Below are positions 31,955 to 41,100 of a stretch of 64,000 nt of DNA, piece by piece. The notes under the pieces were generated by a model. The model was not told the origin of the DNA and made no database searches. It worked only from the letters and a program-made list of their open reading frames with translations. Location: the NCBI RefSeq assembly GCF_030369635.1, contig NZ_CP128474.1, positions 1,798,001 to 1,862,000 of the forward strand, in the 5' to 3' direction. The translations under genes were made by a program, and so were the position numbers. Positions within the stretch are counted from its first letter, which is position 1; each line of letters begins with the position of its first letter. This stretch comes from Microbacterium arborescens (GTDB taxonomy: Bacteria > Actinomycetota > Actinomycetes > Actinomycetales > Microbacteriaceae).

Positions 31955-33370
31955 ATGGCTGATGACGACCGCTCTCCCGAGGACGAGTTCCAGGAGATGC
32001 TCCGCAACCTGCTCGGCCAGGGCGGCTCCCTGGGGCCCGAGCAGCTCGAACGCCTGTCGGCGATGGGCGTCGACCCCGCGATGCTGCAGCAGATGATGCA
32101 TCATCTGCAGGGCGCCTTCGCTGCCGGCGGCGACGGCGGGGTCGACTGGAGCGCGACCCGCACGCAGGCCCTCCACCTCGCCAACAAAGACGGTCACGGC
32201 ATCAGCGCCGGCGATCGCCAGGACTTCTCCGAGGCCTTCGCCCTGGCGACGCTGTGGCTGAGCGAGGCCACGACGATCTCCGACCTGCCCACCCCGCCCC
32301 GGGCGCTGACGCGCGGCGCCTGGGTCGAGGCGACGCTTCCGGTGTGGCAGGAGCTCGCCGAGCCGGTCGCCACCTCCGTCGCCGATGCGCTGACCGCCGC
32401 ACTCGAGTCGCAGGCTCCGGAAGAGATGCAGAGCATGATCGCCGGCGCCGGCCGCCTGATGCGCACGGTGGGCGGCTCGCTGTTCGCCGCGCAGCTGGGC
32501 GCGGTGGTCGGCAAGCTCTCGCTCGAGGTCGTCTCGGGCGGTGACGTCGGCATCCCCGTCATGCCCGATGGCGAAGCGGCGATCCTCCCCCAGAATTTCG
32601 CTGACTTCGGTCGCGACCTCGGCATCGACGACGAGCAGCTGGCCCTGTCGCTCGCGACCCGCGAGCTCGCGCACGCGCGGCTGTTCCGTCATGCCCGCTG
32701 GCTGCGGCTGCACGTCATCTCCCAGGTCACGGACTTCGCCCGCGGCATCCACGTCGACACCGATGCCCTCGAGGAGTTGGCGTCGCGCTTCGACCCCTCC
32801 CAGCCCGAAGAGCTGCGGCAGGCCCTCGAGAGCGGGGTGCTGCTCCCCCAGCGCTCCGAAGCACAGGCGGCCGCGCTCACCCGGCTCGAGCACCTGCTCG
32901 CGACGATCGAGGGCTGGGTCGACGTCGTCTCCGCCGACGCGACGACCCGGCTTCCGGCGGCCGACCGGATCGCCGAGGCGGTGCGCCGGCGCCGGGCCGT
33001 CGGTGGCCCCGCCGAACAGGCGATGGCGTCGCTCGTGGGACTCGAGTTGCGTCCGCGTCGCCTCCGCGAGGCCGCGGCGATGTGGCGTGCGATCACGGAT
33101 GCCGTCGGCGCCGACGCCCGCGACAGCCTCTGGGACTACCCGGACCTCATGCCCACCCCTGCCGATGTGGACGATCCTGCTGCGCTCATCGGACGCCTGC
33201 AGGCGCGGGCGCGAGGCGAGGCTCCCGAGCGTGACGAGATGGACGACGCACTCGACGCGCTGCTCGCCTCTGCCGCGGCCGGAGACGACGCGGGCGGCAC
33301 GACCGGCGAGGAGCCCGGCGATGCGCGCGGCCGACGCGACGACGGCCCCGAAGGTCCCACACCCGTCTGA
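31955..33370 (+). CDS. DUF2342 / 'zinc-dependent metalloprotease' family protein
   Basis: A 471-residue protein of a family annotated as zinc-dependent metalloprotease. The motif expected as HExxH reads RELAH here (residues 236-240), so the first metal-binding His is Arg. Proteolytic activity is therefore doubtful. A helical N-terminus rich in Met/Gln and a disordered acidic C-terminus flank the core. GAAAGG precedes the ATG. It diverges from the PDZ protease and precedes the ThiF-like gene, as in mycobacteria. Confidence 0.85.
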   Translation: MADDDRSPEDEFQEMLRNLLGQGGSLGPEQLERLSAMGVDPAMLQQMMHHLQGAFAAGGDGGVDWSATRTQALHLANKDGHGISAGDRQDFSEAFALATLWLSEATTISDLPTPPRALTRGAWVEATLPVWQELAEPVATSVADALTAALESQAPEEMQSMIAGAGRLMRTVGGSLFAAQLGAVVGKLSLEVVSGGDVGIPVMPDGEAAILPQNFADFGRDLGIDDEQLALSLATRELAHARLFRHARWLRLHVISQVTDFARGIHVDTDALEELASRFDPSQPEELRQALESGVLLPQRSEAQAAALTRLEHLLATIEGWVDVVSADATTRLPAADRIAEAVRRRRAVGGPAEQAMASLVGLELRPRRLREAAAMWRAITDAVGADARDSLWDYPDLMPTPADVDDPAALIGRLQARARGEAPERDEMDDALDALLASAAAGDDAGGTTGEEPGDARGRRDDGPEGPTPV

Positions 33371-33491
33371 CGAGCGACCCACGACCCGCCTCCGGGCGCC
33401 GCTCCTCCCCAGGGGGGGCGCTGTGGTCGGCGCGGCAGGCGCCTGTGGAGACACCGGCGAGTCGGCGGCGGGGGCGTCGAGAATCGGGGAC

Positions 33492-34343
33492 ATGCTCCGT
33501 CTCGACGCATCAGCCGTACCGCTCTGGCGCTCGCCCACCGTCGTGCAGCTCGGCGACGAGCCCGGCGCTGCGGTCATCGACCCCGTCGAGCCGTGGCACG
33601 AACGCGTGCTCCACGCCCTGGTCGACGGCATCCCGGACGGCCTGTTCGAGGTGATCGCCCGCGACGCAGGAGCTTCCGTCGACGAGGTGGCACGCCTACG
33701 CGAGATCGTGGCTCCATCCCTCGCGGCGCCGCGTCGTGTTCCGGCACTCGCGGTGTCCTTCGCCGACGGCGTCGGTTCTGAGGACCGGGTCGTCGTCGCG
33801 GAGGCGCTCGCGGCCGCGGGAGCCAGCGTCGGGACGGTGGAGACCGGCATCCCCCTCGGGGTGCCGGGGCGAGTCGTCATCCTGGTCGCCTCCCGACTCG
33901 TCGAACCGCGCCGCGCCTCCGCTCTGGTCTCGGACGACGTACCCCATCTCGCGCTGGAACTCGCCGGCGATCGCGCCACGGCGGGTCCGCTCGTCTTCCC
34001 TGGCCGCACCGGCTGCCTCGCCTGTCTCCACGCGCACCGACGCGACTGCGACCCCGCGTGGCCCACCATCGCCGCGCAACTGCTGGCCCGCCCGTGCCCG
34101 CCCACCGATCCCGCGCTCATCACGGCGGCGTGCGCGGCGTCGGTGCAGCTGGTCAGTGCGCCCGTGACGGGCCGGAGCCGCTCGATGACCGTGCGGGCGT
34201 CGTCCGACGAGCCGACGTGGCAGTACCACGAACCTCATCGAGCGTGCTGGTGCCGATCTCCCGGACGAAGCGCGACACCTGGCGTTCATAGCGCCCCGAT
34301 GTCCGCGCCCACGAAATCGTCAGCGTGCGCGCGGCCCGCGTGA
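33492..34343 (+). CDS. ThiF-like, zinc-cysteine protein of unknown function
   Basis: 283 residues. The N-terminal part (about 30-85) resembles a winged-helix or leader-peptide-binding domain and the middle an E1-like Rossmann fold without an obvious ATP motif. Two cysteine pairs, GCLACLHAHR and HRACWC, could form a zinc knuckle, as in ThiF/MoeB relatives. I know no substrate. The last 191 bases lie inside the convergent helicase gene, and the residues after HRACWC look degenerate; the true end of function may be near 34250. GAGAAT and seven bases before the ATG suggest a possible leaderless start. Confidence 0.65.
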   Translation: MLRLDASAVPLWRSPTVVQLGDEPGAAVIDPVEPWHERVLHALVDGIPDGLFEVIARDAGASVDEVARLREIVAPSLAAPRRVPALAVSFADGVGSEDRVVVAEALAAAGASVGTVETGIPLGVPGRVVILVASRLVEPRRASALVSDDVPHLALELAGDRATAGPLVFPGRTGCLACLHAHRRDCDPAWPTIAAQLLARPCPPTDPALITAACAASVQLVSAPVTGRSRSMTVRASSDEPTWQYHEPHRACWCRSPGRSATPGVHSAPMSAPTKSSACARPA

Positions 34344-35907
34344 CACCGACGTAGGTCAAGCGGCGCTCCTCGTCGATCTGCTCGAACGTGGTGGCGTACG
34401 CGATCGGCAGCAACCCCTCCGCAAGGCCCACGAGGTGCACATGGTCCCACTCCAAGCCCTTCGCGGCGTGGAGCGTCGACAGCGTCACGGTGCGCGTGGC
34501 GATCTCGTGCTGGTCCCTCGCCCGCACCTGAAGCTCGTCGGTGAACGCCCGCATCGTGGTTCCGGTGGGCGCCTCTTCCGCGAGCCGGAGCAGCGCGGCG
34601 CGCGCCTCCCACGCATCACGGAGCGGACCACCGGCGGGCGGCGGCTCATCCGTCAGACCGAGCGAGCGCAGGATCGACCGCACGTCTGCGACGAGGTCAC
34701 CCGACGAGGGTGCCACCGAGGCGCCTCGGAGCGCCATCACGGCCTGGCGGACCTCGGGGATGTCGAAGAAGCGCTTGCCGCCGAGCACCGCGGCGGCGAT
34801 GCCGCGCCGCGCCAGCGCCGCCAGAAGCGGTGCCGACTGGGCGTTGACCCGGTACAGGACGGCGATATCTCGAGGATCGATTCCCCGCGAGAGCTGCTCG
34901 GCCACCGCTGCAGCCACCCCGTCGGCCTCGGCGGTGTCATCGGCGAACGCCCGGATCGTGGGTCGCGGATGATCCGGCGTCGCGCGCTGGGCCGTGAGCT
35001 CGAGGGCTCCGGGGCGACCACGCATGAGCGAGTTCGCCACCGCGACGACGCCCGCCTCGGATCGATAGTTCCGCTCGAGGCGCAGGATCCGGGCGTCGGG
35101 ATGCCGCACCCCGAAGTCCAGCAGGTACGACGGGTCGGCACCGGCGAAGGAGTAGATCGTCTGGCTCGCGTCGCCGACGACGCACAGGTCGCGGCGCTCG
35201 CCGAGCCAGAGTTCGAGCAGTCGGTGCTGCACCGGCGAGACGTCCTGGAACTCGTCGACGGTGAAGTGCCGGTACTGCTCGCGAACCTCCGCGACGACGC
35301 GCGGCTCGGCCTCGAGCATCCCCGCACACGCGAGGAGCACGTCCTCGAAGTCGAGCTGGCGCCGCTCGTCCTTCAGCTGCTCGTACGACCGCTGCAACGC
35401 GACCACAGCGTCGAGGGAGAGCGAGCCGACCGGCTCGGGGCGGTCGAGCGCGTACCGATCGATGGAGCGCATGGTGATCTTCCGCCACTCGATCCGGGTG
35501 GCCACGTCGCGGAGAACCGCGGGATCAGGGTCCAGACCGATCGCATCAGCCGCCTGGGCGAGCAGCCGCACCTTGCTTCCGAGGATCGTCGGCGCCGCAT
35601 CGCCGGCGAGCTGGGGCCAGAAGTAGTTCAGCTGCGCCAGAGCCGCCGAGTGGAAGGTCCGCGCGGCCACGCCGCCGACGCCCAGGGCGCGCAGCCGGCC
35701 CCGCATCTCCCCCGCTGCTTTCGCCGTGAAGGTCACCGCCATGACGCGACTCGGCGAGTACGCACCGGTCTCGACCCCGTGTGCGATGCGATGCGTGATC
35801 ACACGGGTCTTGCCCGATCCCGCGCCCGCCAGAACGCAGACGGGACCGCGCAGCGCCGACGCCGCCTCGCGCTGCTGCTCGTCGAGTCCGGAGAGCGGGT
35901 CGCTCAC
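34153..35907 (-). CDS. UvrD-type superfamily 1 DNA helicase
   Basis: An ATP-driven 3'-5' DNA helicase, 584 residues, probably UvrD2-like in repair. The Walker A AGAGSGKT (residues 27-34), VDEFQDVSPVQHRL (motif II), the NYRSE and TLHAAKGLEWDHVHLVGLAEG motifs and the C-terminal LTYVGVTRAA are all present. Mycobacterial UvrD2 carries a C-terminal HRDC domain and a tetracysteine segment; I see neither. The last about 25 residues are Ser/Thr/Arg-rich and overlap the convergent gene. GTG overlaps the nudC stop (GTGA). Confidence 0.88.
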   Translation of the reverse strand: MSDPLSGLDEQQREAASALRGPVCVLAGAGSGKTRVITHRIAHGVETGAYSPSRVMAVTFTAKAAGEMRGRLRALGVGGVAARTFHSAALAQLNYFWPQLAGDAAPTILGSKVRLLAQAADAIGLDPDPAVLRDVATRIEWRKITMRSIDRYALDRPEPVGSLSLDAVVALQRSYEQLKDERRQLDFEDVLLACAGMLEAEPRVVAEVREQYRHFTVDEFQDVSPVQHRLLELWLGERRDLCVVGDASQTIYSFAGADPSYLLDFGVRHPDARILRLERNYRSEAGVVAVANSLMRGRPGALELTAQRATPDHPRPTIRAFADDTAEADGVAAAVAEQLSRGIDPRDIAVLYRVNAQSAPLLAALARRGIAAAVLGGKRFFDIPEVRQAVMALRGASVAPSSGDLVADVRSILRSLGLTDEPPPAGGPLRDAWEARAALLRLAEEAPTGTTMRAFTDELQVRARDQHEIATRTVTLSTLHAAKGLEWDHVHLVGLAEGLLPIAYATTFEQIDEERRLTYVGVTRAARTLTISWARTSGRYERQVSRFVREIGTSTLDEVRGTATSARRTTPARSSSGSGPSRAH

Positions 35908-36806
35908 GCCTCGTCCCCGCACCAGTCGACGATCAGGCGGCGCGCGATCGAGGCTGAGCCCGGCAACATCACCGGCCCGGCGCCGTCGAGCGATGCGCGG
36001 ATCTCCTGGCGATCGAACCAACGGACGGCGACGATCTCCTCGCCGTCGGGGTGGGCACGCGACGCGTCGATAGCCACGGCGCGGAACCCGAGCATCAGCG
36101 ACCGCGGGTACGGCCACGCCTGCGACCCGCGATAGACGAGGTCATCGACGACGACGCCGGCTTCCTCGGCGACCTCGCGGCGGATCGCGGTCTCGAGCGA
36201 CTCGCCGGCTTCGACGAACCCCGCGAACGTCGAGAACCTGTTGTCCACCGCCCAGGCGGCGTTCTGCCCGAGGAGGAGCCGCTCGTTGCGGGCGTCGCTC
36301 ACGGCCACGATGACGGCCGGATCGGTACGCGGGAACTGCTCGCGTCCGCATCCAGTGCACACCCGCGACCACCCGGCAGAGCGCAACCGCGCCGGTGAAC
36401 CGCATCGCGGGCAGAAGCGGAAGTCGGCGAACCAGCGTCCGAGCGCGACCGCGGTCACGAACGCCCCGGCGTCCTCGTCGACGAGGTCGCCCCCCGACAG
36501 CCGGAGCGACGCCCAATCGTCCTCGTCATCGCTGTCGACGGGCTTGCCTTCGGCGGCGATCAGTCGTGCCGAGCCGTCTGCGGCGCGTCCGAGGAAGGCC
36601 CACTCGGTCGCGTCGGCGATGTCCACGGCATCCGCGGGCGAGTCCCAGACCAGTCGCTCTCCGCGCATCCGGGCGCGATCGCCCCGCACGCGCAGGACCC
36701 GGGTCGTCGAGTCGGTACGAAGACGATCGATGAGCGTCTCGTCGGACCGCTCTTCCGGTGACGGTTCGAAGACGGACCGGGCCAGCGCCGGCGGCTGCAT
36801 TCGCAT
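35904..36806 (-). CDS. nudC: NAD(+)/NADH diphosphatase (NudC)
   Basis: Splits NADH or NAD to nicotinamide mononucleotide and AMP, and can remove NAD caps from RNA. The 300-residue protein has zinc ribbons FCPRCG and VCTGCG, the Nudix box GFVEAGESLETAIRREVAEE, and the NudC motif SQAWPYPRS (usual SQPWPFPxS). It is translationally coupled to the UvrD-type helicase downstream. The start could also be the second ATG two codons in. Confidence 0.94.
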   Translation of the reverse strand: MRMQPPALARSVFEPSPEERSDETLIDRLRTDSTTRVLRVRGDRARMRGERLVWDSPADAVDIADATEWAFLGRAADGSARLIAAEGKPVDSDDEDDWASLRLSGGDLVDEDAGAFVTAVALGRWFADFRFCPRCGSPARLRSAGWSRVCTGCGREQFPRTDPAVIVAVSDARNERLLLGQNAAWAVDNRFSTFAGFVEAGESLETAIRREVAEEAGVVVDDLVYRGSQAWPYPRSLMLGFRAVAIDASRAHPDGEEIVAVRWFDRQEIRASLDGAGPVMLPGSASIARRLIVDWCGDEA

Positions 36807-36859
36807 CTCGGGGACCTCTCTCGCGGGCGTGGCGCGTCGGCCTGCGCGGCCGCCCGACC

Positions 36860-36865
36860 TACCCT
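36860..36865 (+). promoter_or_regulatory. -10 element of a leaderless promoter for the phosphotransferase-like gene
   Basis: Plus-strand TACCCT, six bases before the ATG at 36872, so transcription should start at the start codon. There is no Shine-Dalgarno. The same box-and-spacing occurs in front of hisE. Confidence 0.6.
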
Positions 36866-36871
36866 GATGGC

Positions 36872-38161
36872 ATGGCTCGCTCTCCCTTCACTCTAGCCGC
36901 GTCCGTCAGTTCGGCTCTTCCCGGCGCCGCCGTGGTGGGCGCCGCGGAGTTGACCGAGCGAGCGGACGGCCGTTACGACAGCGCTCTGGTGACCCTCGAG
37001 GACGGCCGACGGGTGGTCGTGCGCGTCCCGGTCGACGTCGATGCCGACCTCGAGCTCGTCGCCGACACCCGTGCGCTCCGCGCGCTGACGCCGGGGGTCC
37101 GCGGCTTGCTGCCGTTCGAAGCGCCCACGGTGCTCGGCACCGCCCGGATGGGGGGCTTCACCGCCGTCGTCCAGGAGTACGTCCCCGGGTATCGGGTCGA
37201 GGCCGGCCACATTCCTCCCGGGCGCGGAGCGGCCTGGTCGCTCGGCTCGGCGATCGCCCGCGTCCACGCGCTTCCGCATGCCGTCGCGCGAGACGCCGGC
37301 CTGCGCACCCGTACGAGCGCCGAGGTGCGCCAGGATGCCGAACGACTGCTCGACCGTGCGGAGGCCACCGGATCGCTTCCCTTCGGGCTGCTCCGACGGT
37401 GGAGCACAGCCCTCGGCGAAGATCGGCTGTGGCGTTTCGAGGCCACCGTGACACTCGGCGGTGTCGACCCCGGCCGTTTCGTCCTGAGCGACACCGCCGC
37501 CGGCCCCACGGTGACCGGCCTGCTGGCATGGCACGGCCTCGGGGTCGGCGACCCCGCTGAAGACCTCCGCTGGCTCGCTTCGGCGCCGGATGCACGCGAC
37601 GACGTGCTCGCCGCGTACGCCGAGGCCGCCCACCACACGCCCGATGCAGCACTGGCCGCGCGCTCGCGCCTGTACGCGGAGCTCGAGTTCGCCCGCTGGC
37701 TGGCCCACGGACACGAGACCGGCGCGCAGCGCGTGGTGGAGGACGCAGTGGCCCTGCTCACCGCCCTCGACGACGGCGTCCGAGACGAGCCGCTCCTTCC
37801 CGAGGACTACAGCACCGTCGACGACGCCCTGGAACTGCTCGGACGCACCCCCGCTGCGGTGAGCGCCGGAGACACCTCGATGCAGACCGACACGTACGAT
37901 CCGGCGCTGCTGGCGGCCTACCTCGCCGACCAGGACACCGCCGAGCAAGCAGACATCGAGACGATCCCGATCGATCTGTCGGACTGGACGCCCGAGGGCG
38001 CATCCAGCGACCGTCGCGGCGACACCGGTGCCGTTCCCACCGTTGCTTCAGCCGTTCCCTCGGGGACTCCGGCGGGATCGTCGGCTGACGATGCCGACGA
38101 TCCCGAGCACGCGGAAGCGGCACGCAACGCGCTGCGGCGCTGGTCCTCGTCGGCCGACTGA
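36872..38161 (+). CDS. Degenerate aminoglycoside/macrolide phosphotransferase-fold protein
   Basis: A 429-residue protein with an APH-kinase-like core (about residues 15-290) and a disordered acidic C-terminal tail (about 330-429). The catalytic loop, HGDxxxxN in active relatives, reads LGGVDPGR (195-202), so the His/Asp/Asn set is lost. The Mg-binding Asp of the IDW motif is Ala219 in GLLAW, and the ATP-lysine position has Arg51. I infer a pseudokinase that might bind a partner rather than phosphorylate. It ends 25 bases from the convergent AdnB gene. Confidence 0.75.
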   Translation: MARSPFTLAASVSSALPGAAVVGAAELTERADGRYDSALVTLEDGRRVVVRVPVDVDADLELVADTRALRALTPGVRGLLPFEAPTVLGTARMGGFTAVVQEYVPGYRVEAGHIPPGRGAAWSLGSAIARVHALPHAVARDAGLRTRTSAEVRQDAERLLDRAEATGSLPFGLLRRWSTALGEDRLWRFEATVTLGGVDPGRFVLSDTAAGPTVTGLLAWHGLGVGDPAEDLRWLASAPDARDDVLAAYAEAAHHTPDAALAARSRLYAELEFARWLAHGHETGAQRVVEDAVALLTALDDGVRDEPLLPEDYSTVDDALELLGRTPAAVSAGDTSMQTDTYDPALLAAYLADQDTAEQADIETIPIDLSDWTPEGASSDRRGDTGAVPTVASAVPSGTPAGSSADDADDPEHAEAARNALRRWSSSAD

Positions 38162-38186
38162 ACGCGAGACGGTCGTCCGGCGCGCT

Positions 38187-41100
38187 TCAGCCCCGCAGGA
38201 CGAGGTCGTCGGCCACGTAGAACAGCGCGACGTCGATCTCCGACTCGGGGATGCCGTGCCGGATCGAGTACGCCCGGCGGTACAGCTCGAGCTGCAACAT
38301 CCGCTCGGCTCGCTCGGCCGTTGTCCGCGGCGGGCGCCCGGTCTTCCAGTCGACGATCTCGATGCGGCCGCCTCGGTCGGCACGGCGGTAGACCGCGTCG
38401 AGCTTGCAGATGATGACGTGCGGGCGGCCGTCGCCGAGCATCCGGTCATCGGCGAAATCGATCTCGGTCTCGACCTCGATCGGCTGCAGATCGGCCCACT
38501 CGGACCGCAGGAAGACCTCCTGCAGCCGGCTCAGGTCGCCGTCCGCCGCGCCACCGCCGATGCCGTCGACCGGGTCGTCGACATCCCACAGGGGCGCGTC
38601 TGGTTGCGGGCCGCGCGCGGTGATCCCGGAGCGCTGCTCGACCCATGCATGGAATCGCGTTCCCAGCCGGGTCTCCCGGTACGGCCGCTCCGGAAGCGGG
38701 CGCAGGGTCGACTCCACCGCGGAGTCGTAGTCGGCGGCGAAGTCCTTGAAGCGTGACGCGGGGATGCGGGTGGGCGCGACGCGTCGGGTGCCCGCGGCGC
38801 GCTCCTCGCGCTCCGCCAGAAGGAGGGCCAGGTCACGTTCGGGTGCGTCGCGCGTGTCGCTCGCTCGCGCGGCACGTGCGAGTTCGGCGGCCGACTCGAC
38901 TCGTGAGCGGCGCGCCCCCAACGGGTCGAGCGGCCAGCGCATGGTCTGGCGACGGTCGTTGTAAGGGTTCTCCCCCGGTTCAGCGTCGGGCCGGTCTGCG
39001 CCGAGCGCGCCCGCGATCTCGCGCAGGAAGGGGCTCGGACCGCGGGGGTTGCGGGTGCCCGACCAGTGCGAACCGCTCAGCAGAAGCGCGTCACGCGCGC
39101 GCGTCACCGCGACGTACGCGAGACGGCGCTCCTCCTCGCGTTGACGATCGGCGTTGTCTTCGGCGAACCGGGTGAGTGCGGCTTTCAGATCCTGCTGCGT
39201 CGGTGCGGCGTGTGCTTCCCATCCCAACGGGGGCAGCCAGCGAGCATCACCTCGGAACGCATAAGGGAGCACTCCGAAACCGAGCCAGCCCTGCTTGTCG
39301 CGTGGGCGGGCGGGCAGTTCGTCGGCCACGACCCGGCCGACGGCCACCGCATCCCACTCCAAGCCTTTCGAGCCGTGGATCGTCAGGATCTGCACCACGT
39401 CGTCTTCGGGCGGCTCGGTCCGCGGCGCGAACTCGTCCTGCCGCTCGGCGTGGTCGAGCCACGCGAGCAGGCTCGGGAGCGATCCTGACTCGTCGGTCGC
39501 GAGGAACCCCTGCAGCTCGTCGACGAAGGCTCGCAGCTGATCCGATGCGATACGAGCGGGCCCCCGGCTCTCGTTCGCCGCCAACTCGATGTCGAGACGC
39601 AGCTCCGCCTCGATCAGCCGCACGAGCTCGGGAATGGGCATCGACGAGGCCCGCCGCAGACCGGCGAACGTCGCGGCAGCCTCGCGGAGGCGATCGCGGC
39701 CGAGGGGGCTGAAGTCGGCGAGCCATCCATGATCGGGTCCGACGCGCACGAAGAAGTCGAGCGCATCGATGAGCGACGCGTTCTCGTCCGTCGCGCTCTC
39801 GCGTGTGAGCGGCTGCAGTGCGACGTCCGAGCGCGCGAGCCGCCGCCCGAGCTCGGCGAGCGAGCGCAGATCTCGAAGACCGATCGACCATCGAGGTCCG
39901 CCGAGGAGCCGCAGCAGCGCCGACCCCGCGGTGGGATCGCTGATCACCCGCAGCGCGGAGACGACGTCGACGACCTCGGGCGTGCTGAGCAGTCCGCCCA
40001 GCCCGAGGATCCGGTGCGGGATGCCGCGTCGCGCGAGGGCATCGGCGAAGCGCACCATGTGCTTCTTGCTGCGCAGGAGGATCGCCGCGCTCGTGGGCAG
40101 CCCGCGTCCGTGCCGTTGCGCCCGAACCTCCTCGAACCAGGCGGCTACCCGCTCGGTCTCGGCGTCGAGGTCGGTTTCGAACGCGATCTCGACCCCGCCG
40201 TCGGGTGCGTTCGGGCGGGGGCGGAGCCGGTCGACGGGTACCGGGGACCGCTCCGCGAGCGGTGCGAGCACCGCGTTGGCGGCATCCAGGATCCGCTCGC
40301 TGTTGCGCCAGCTGGTCGCTAGGGAGAACCGGCCCGACCCGCCCTCGGGCGCGAACGCGGCGGCGAAGTCGCCCAGATTGCCCGCGCTCGCACCTCGCCA
40401 GCCGTAGATGGACTGGTGGGGATCGCCGACGGCCATCACCGACGTCCCGGCGAACACGGCACTCAGCAACTCGGTCTGCACGACTGAGGTGTCTTGATAC
40501 TCATCGAGCAGGACGACGGGATATCGCGAGCGGAGGTCCGCCGCCACCGCCGGGTGAGTGCGCACGATCGTCAACGCCCCCGCCACCTGGTCGGAGAAGT
40601 CGATGACGCCGGAACGCAGCTTGCGCCGCTGGTACTCGACCGCGAGATCGGCGAGCAGAGGCAGGCCCGCGACCTGCTCGGCGGCCCGTGCGACGTCGGC
40701 GTAGACCGTGGTGCCGCTGCGTGTCGAGGGGCGCTCCAGCACATCTTGGAAGGCGAGTCCGAAACGCGCGAGCTCGTCGAAGTCCACCAGGTTGTCGACC
40801 CCGTCGCGTGCGATCCGCAGCGCCCCGTCGATGATGCTGCGCAGGGCGTTGTCGCGCGTCTCGAGGCGCTCGTCGTCGGAATCGAGGACGACGCGACGCA
40901 TCAGCAGCCATGCAGCCGACTCGCTGAGGACCGCCGCCTCGGGGTCGCGCCCGATGCGCACCGCGTTCTCACGGACGATGCCGTCGGCGAAGCTGTTGTA
41001 GGTCGACACGGTCGGGCGCTCGAGCAGCGAGTCCGTCTCGGGCCCGAGCGTCGCGGCCCCCGTGTCGTCGACGAGGCGTCGCTGGGCGGCGTGACGCCGG

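Noticed and set aside
33371..33491. Small gene between the DUF2342-type and ThiF-like genes
   Set aside because: The 121 bases have no start with a Shine-Dalgarno and no conserved small frame; they look like a GC-rich intergenic region.
36872..38161. Macrolide or aminoglycoside resistance gene
   Set aside because: The catalytic and nucleotide-binding residues are lost, and the gene sits in a conserved chromosomal context without mobile elements.
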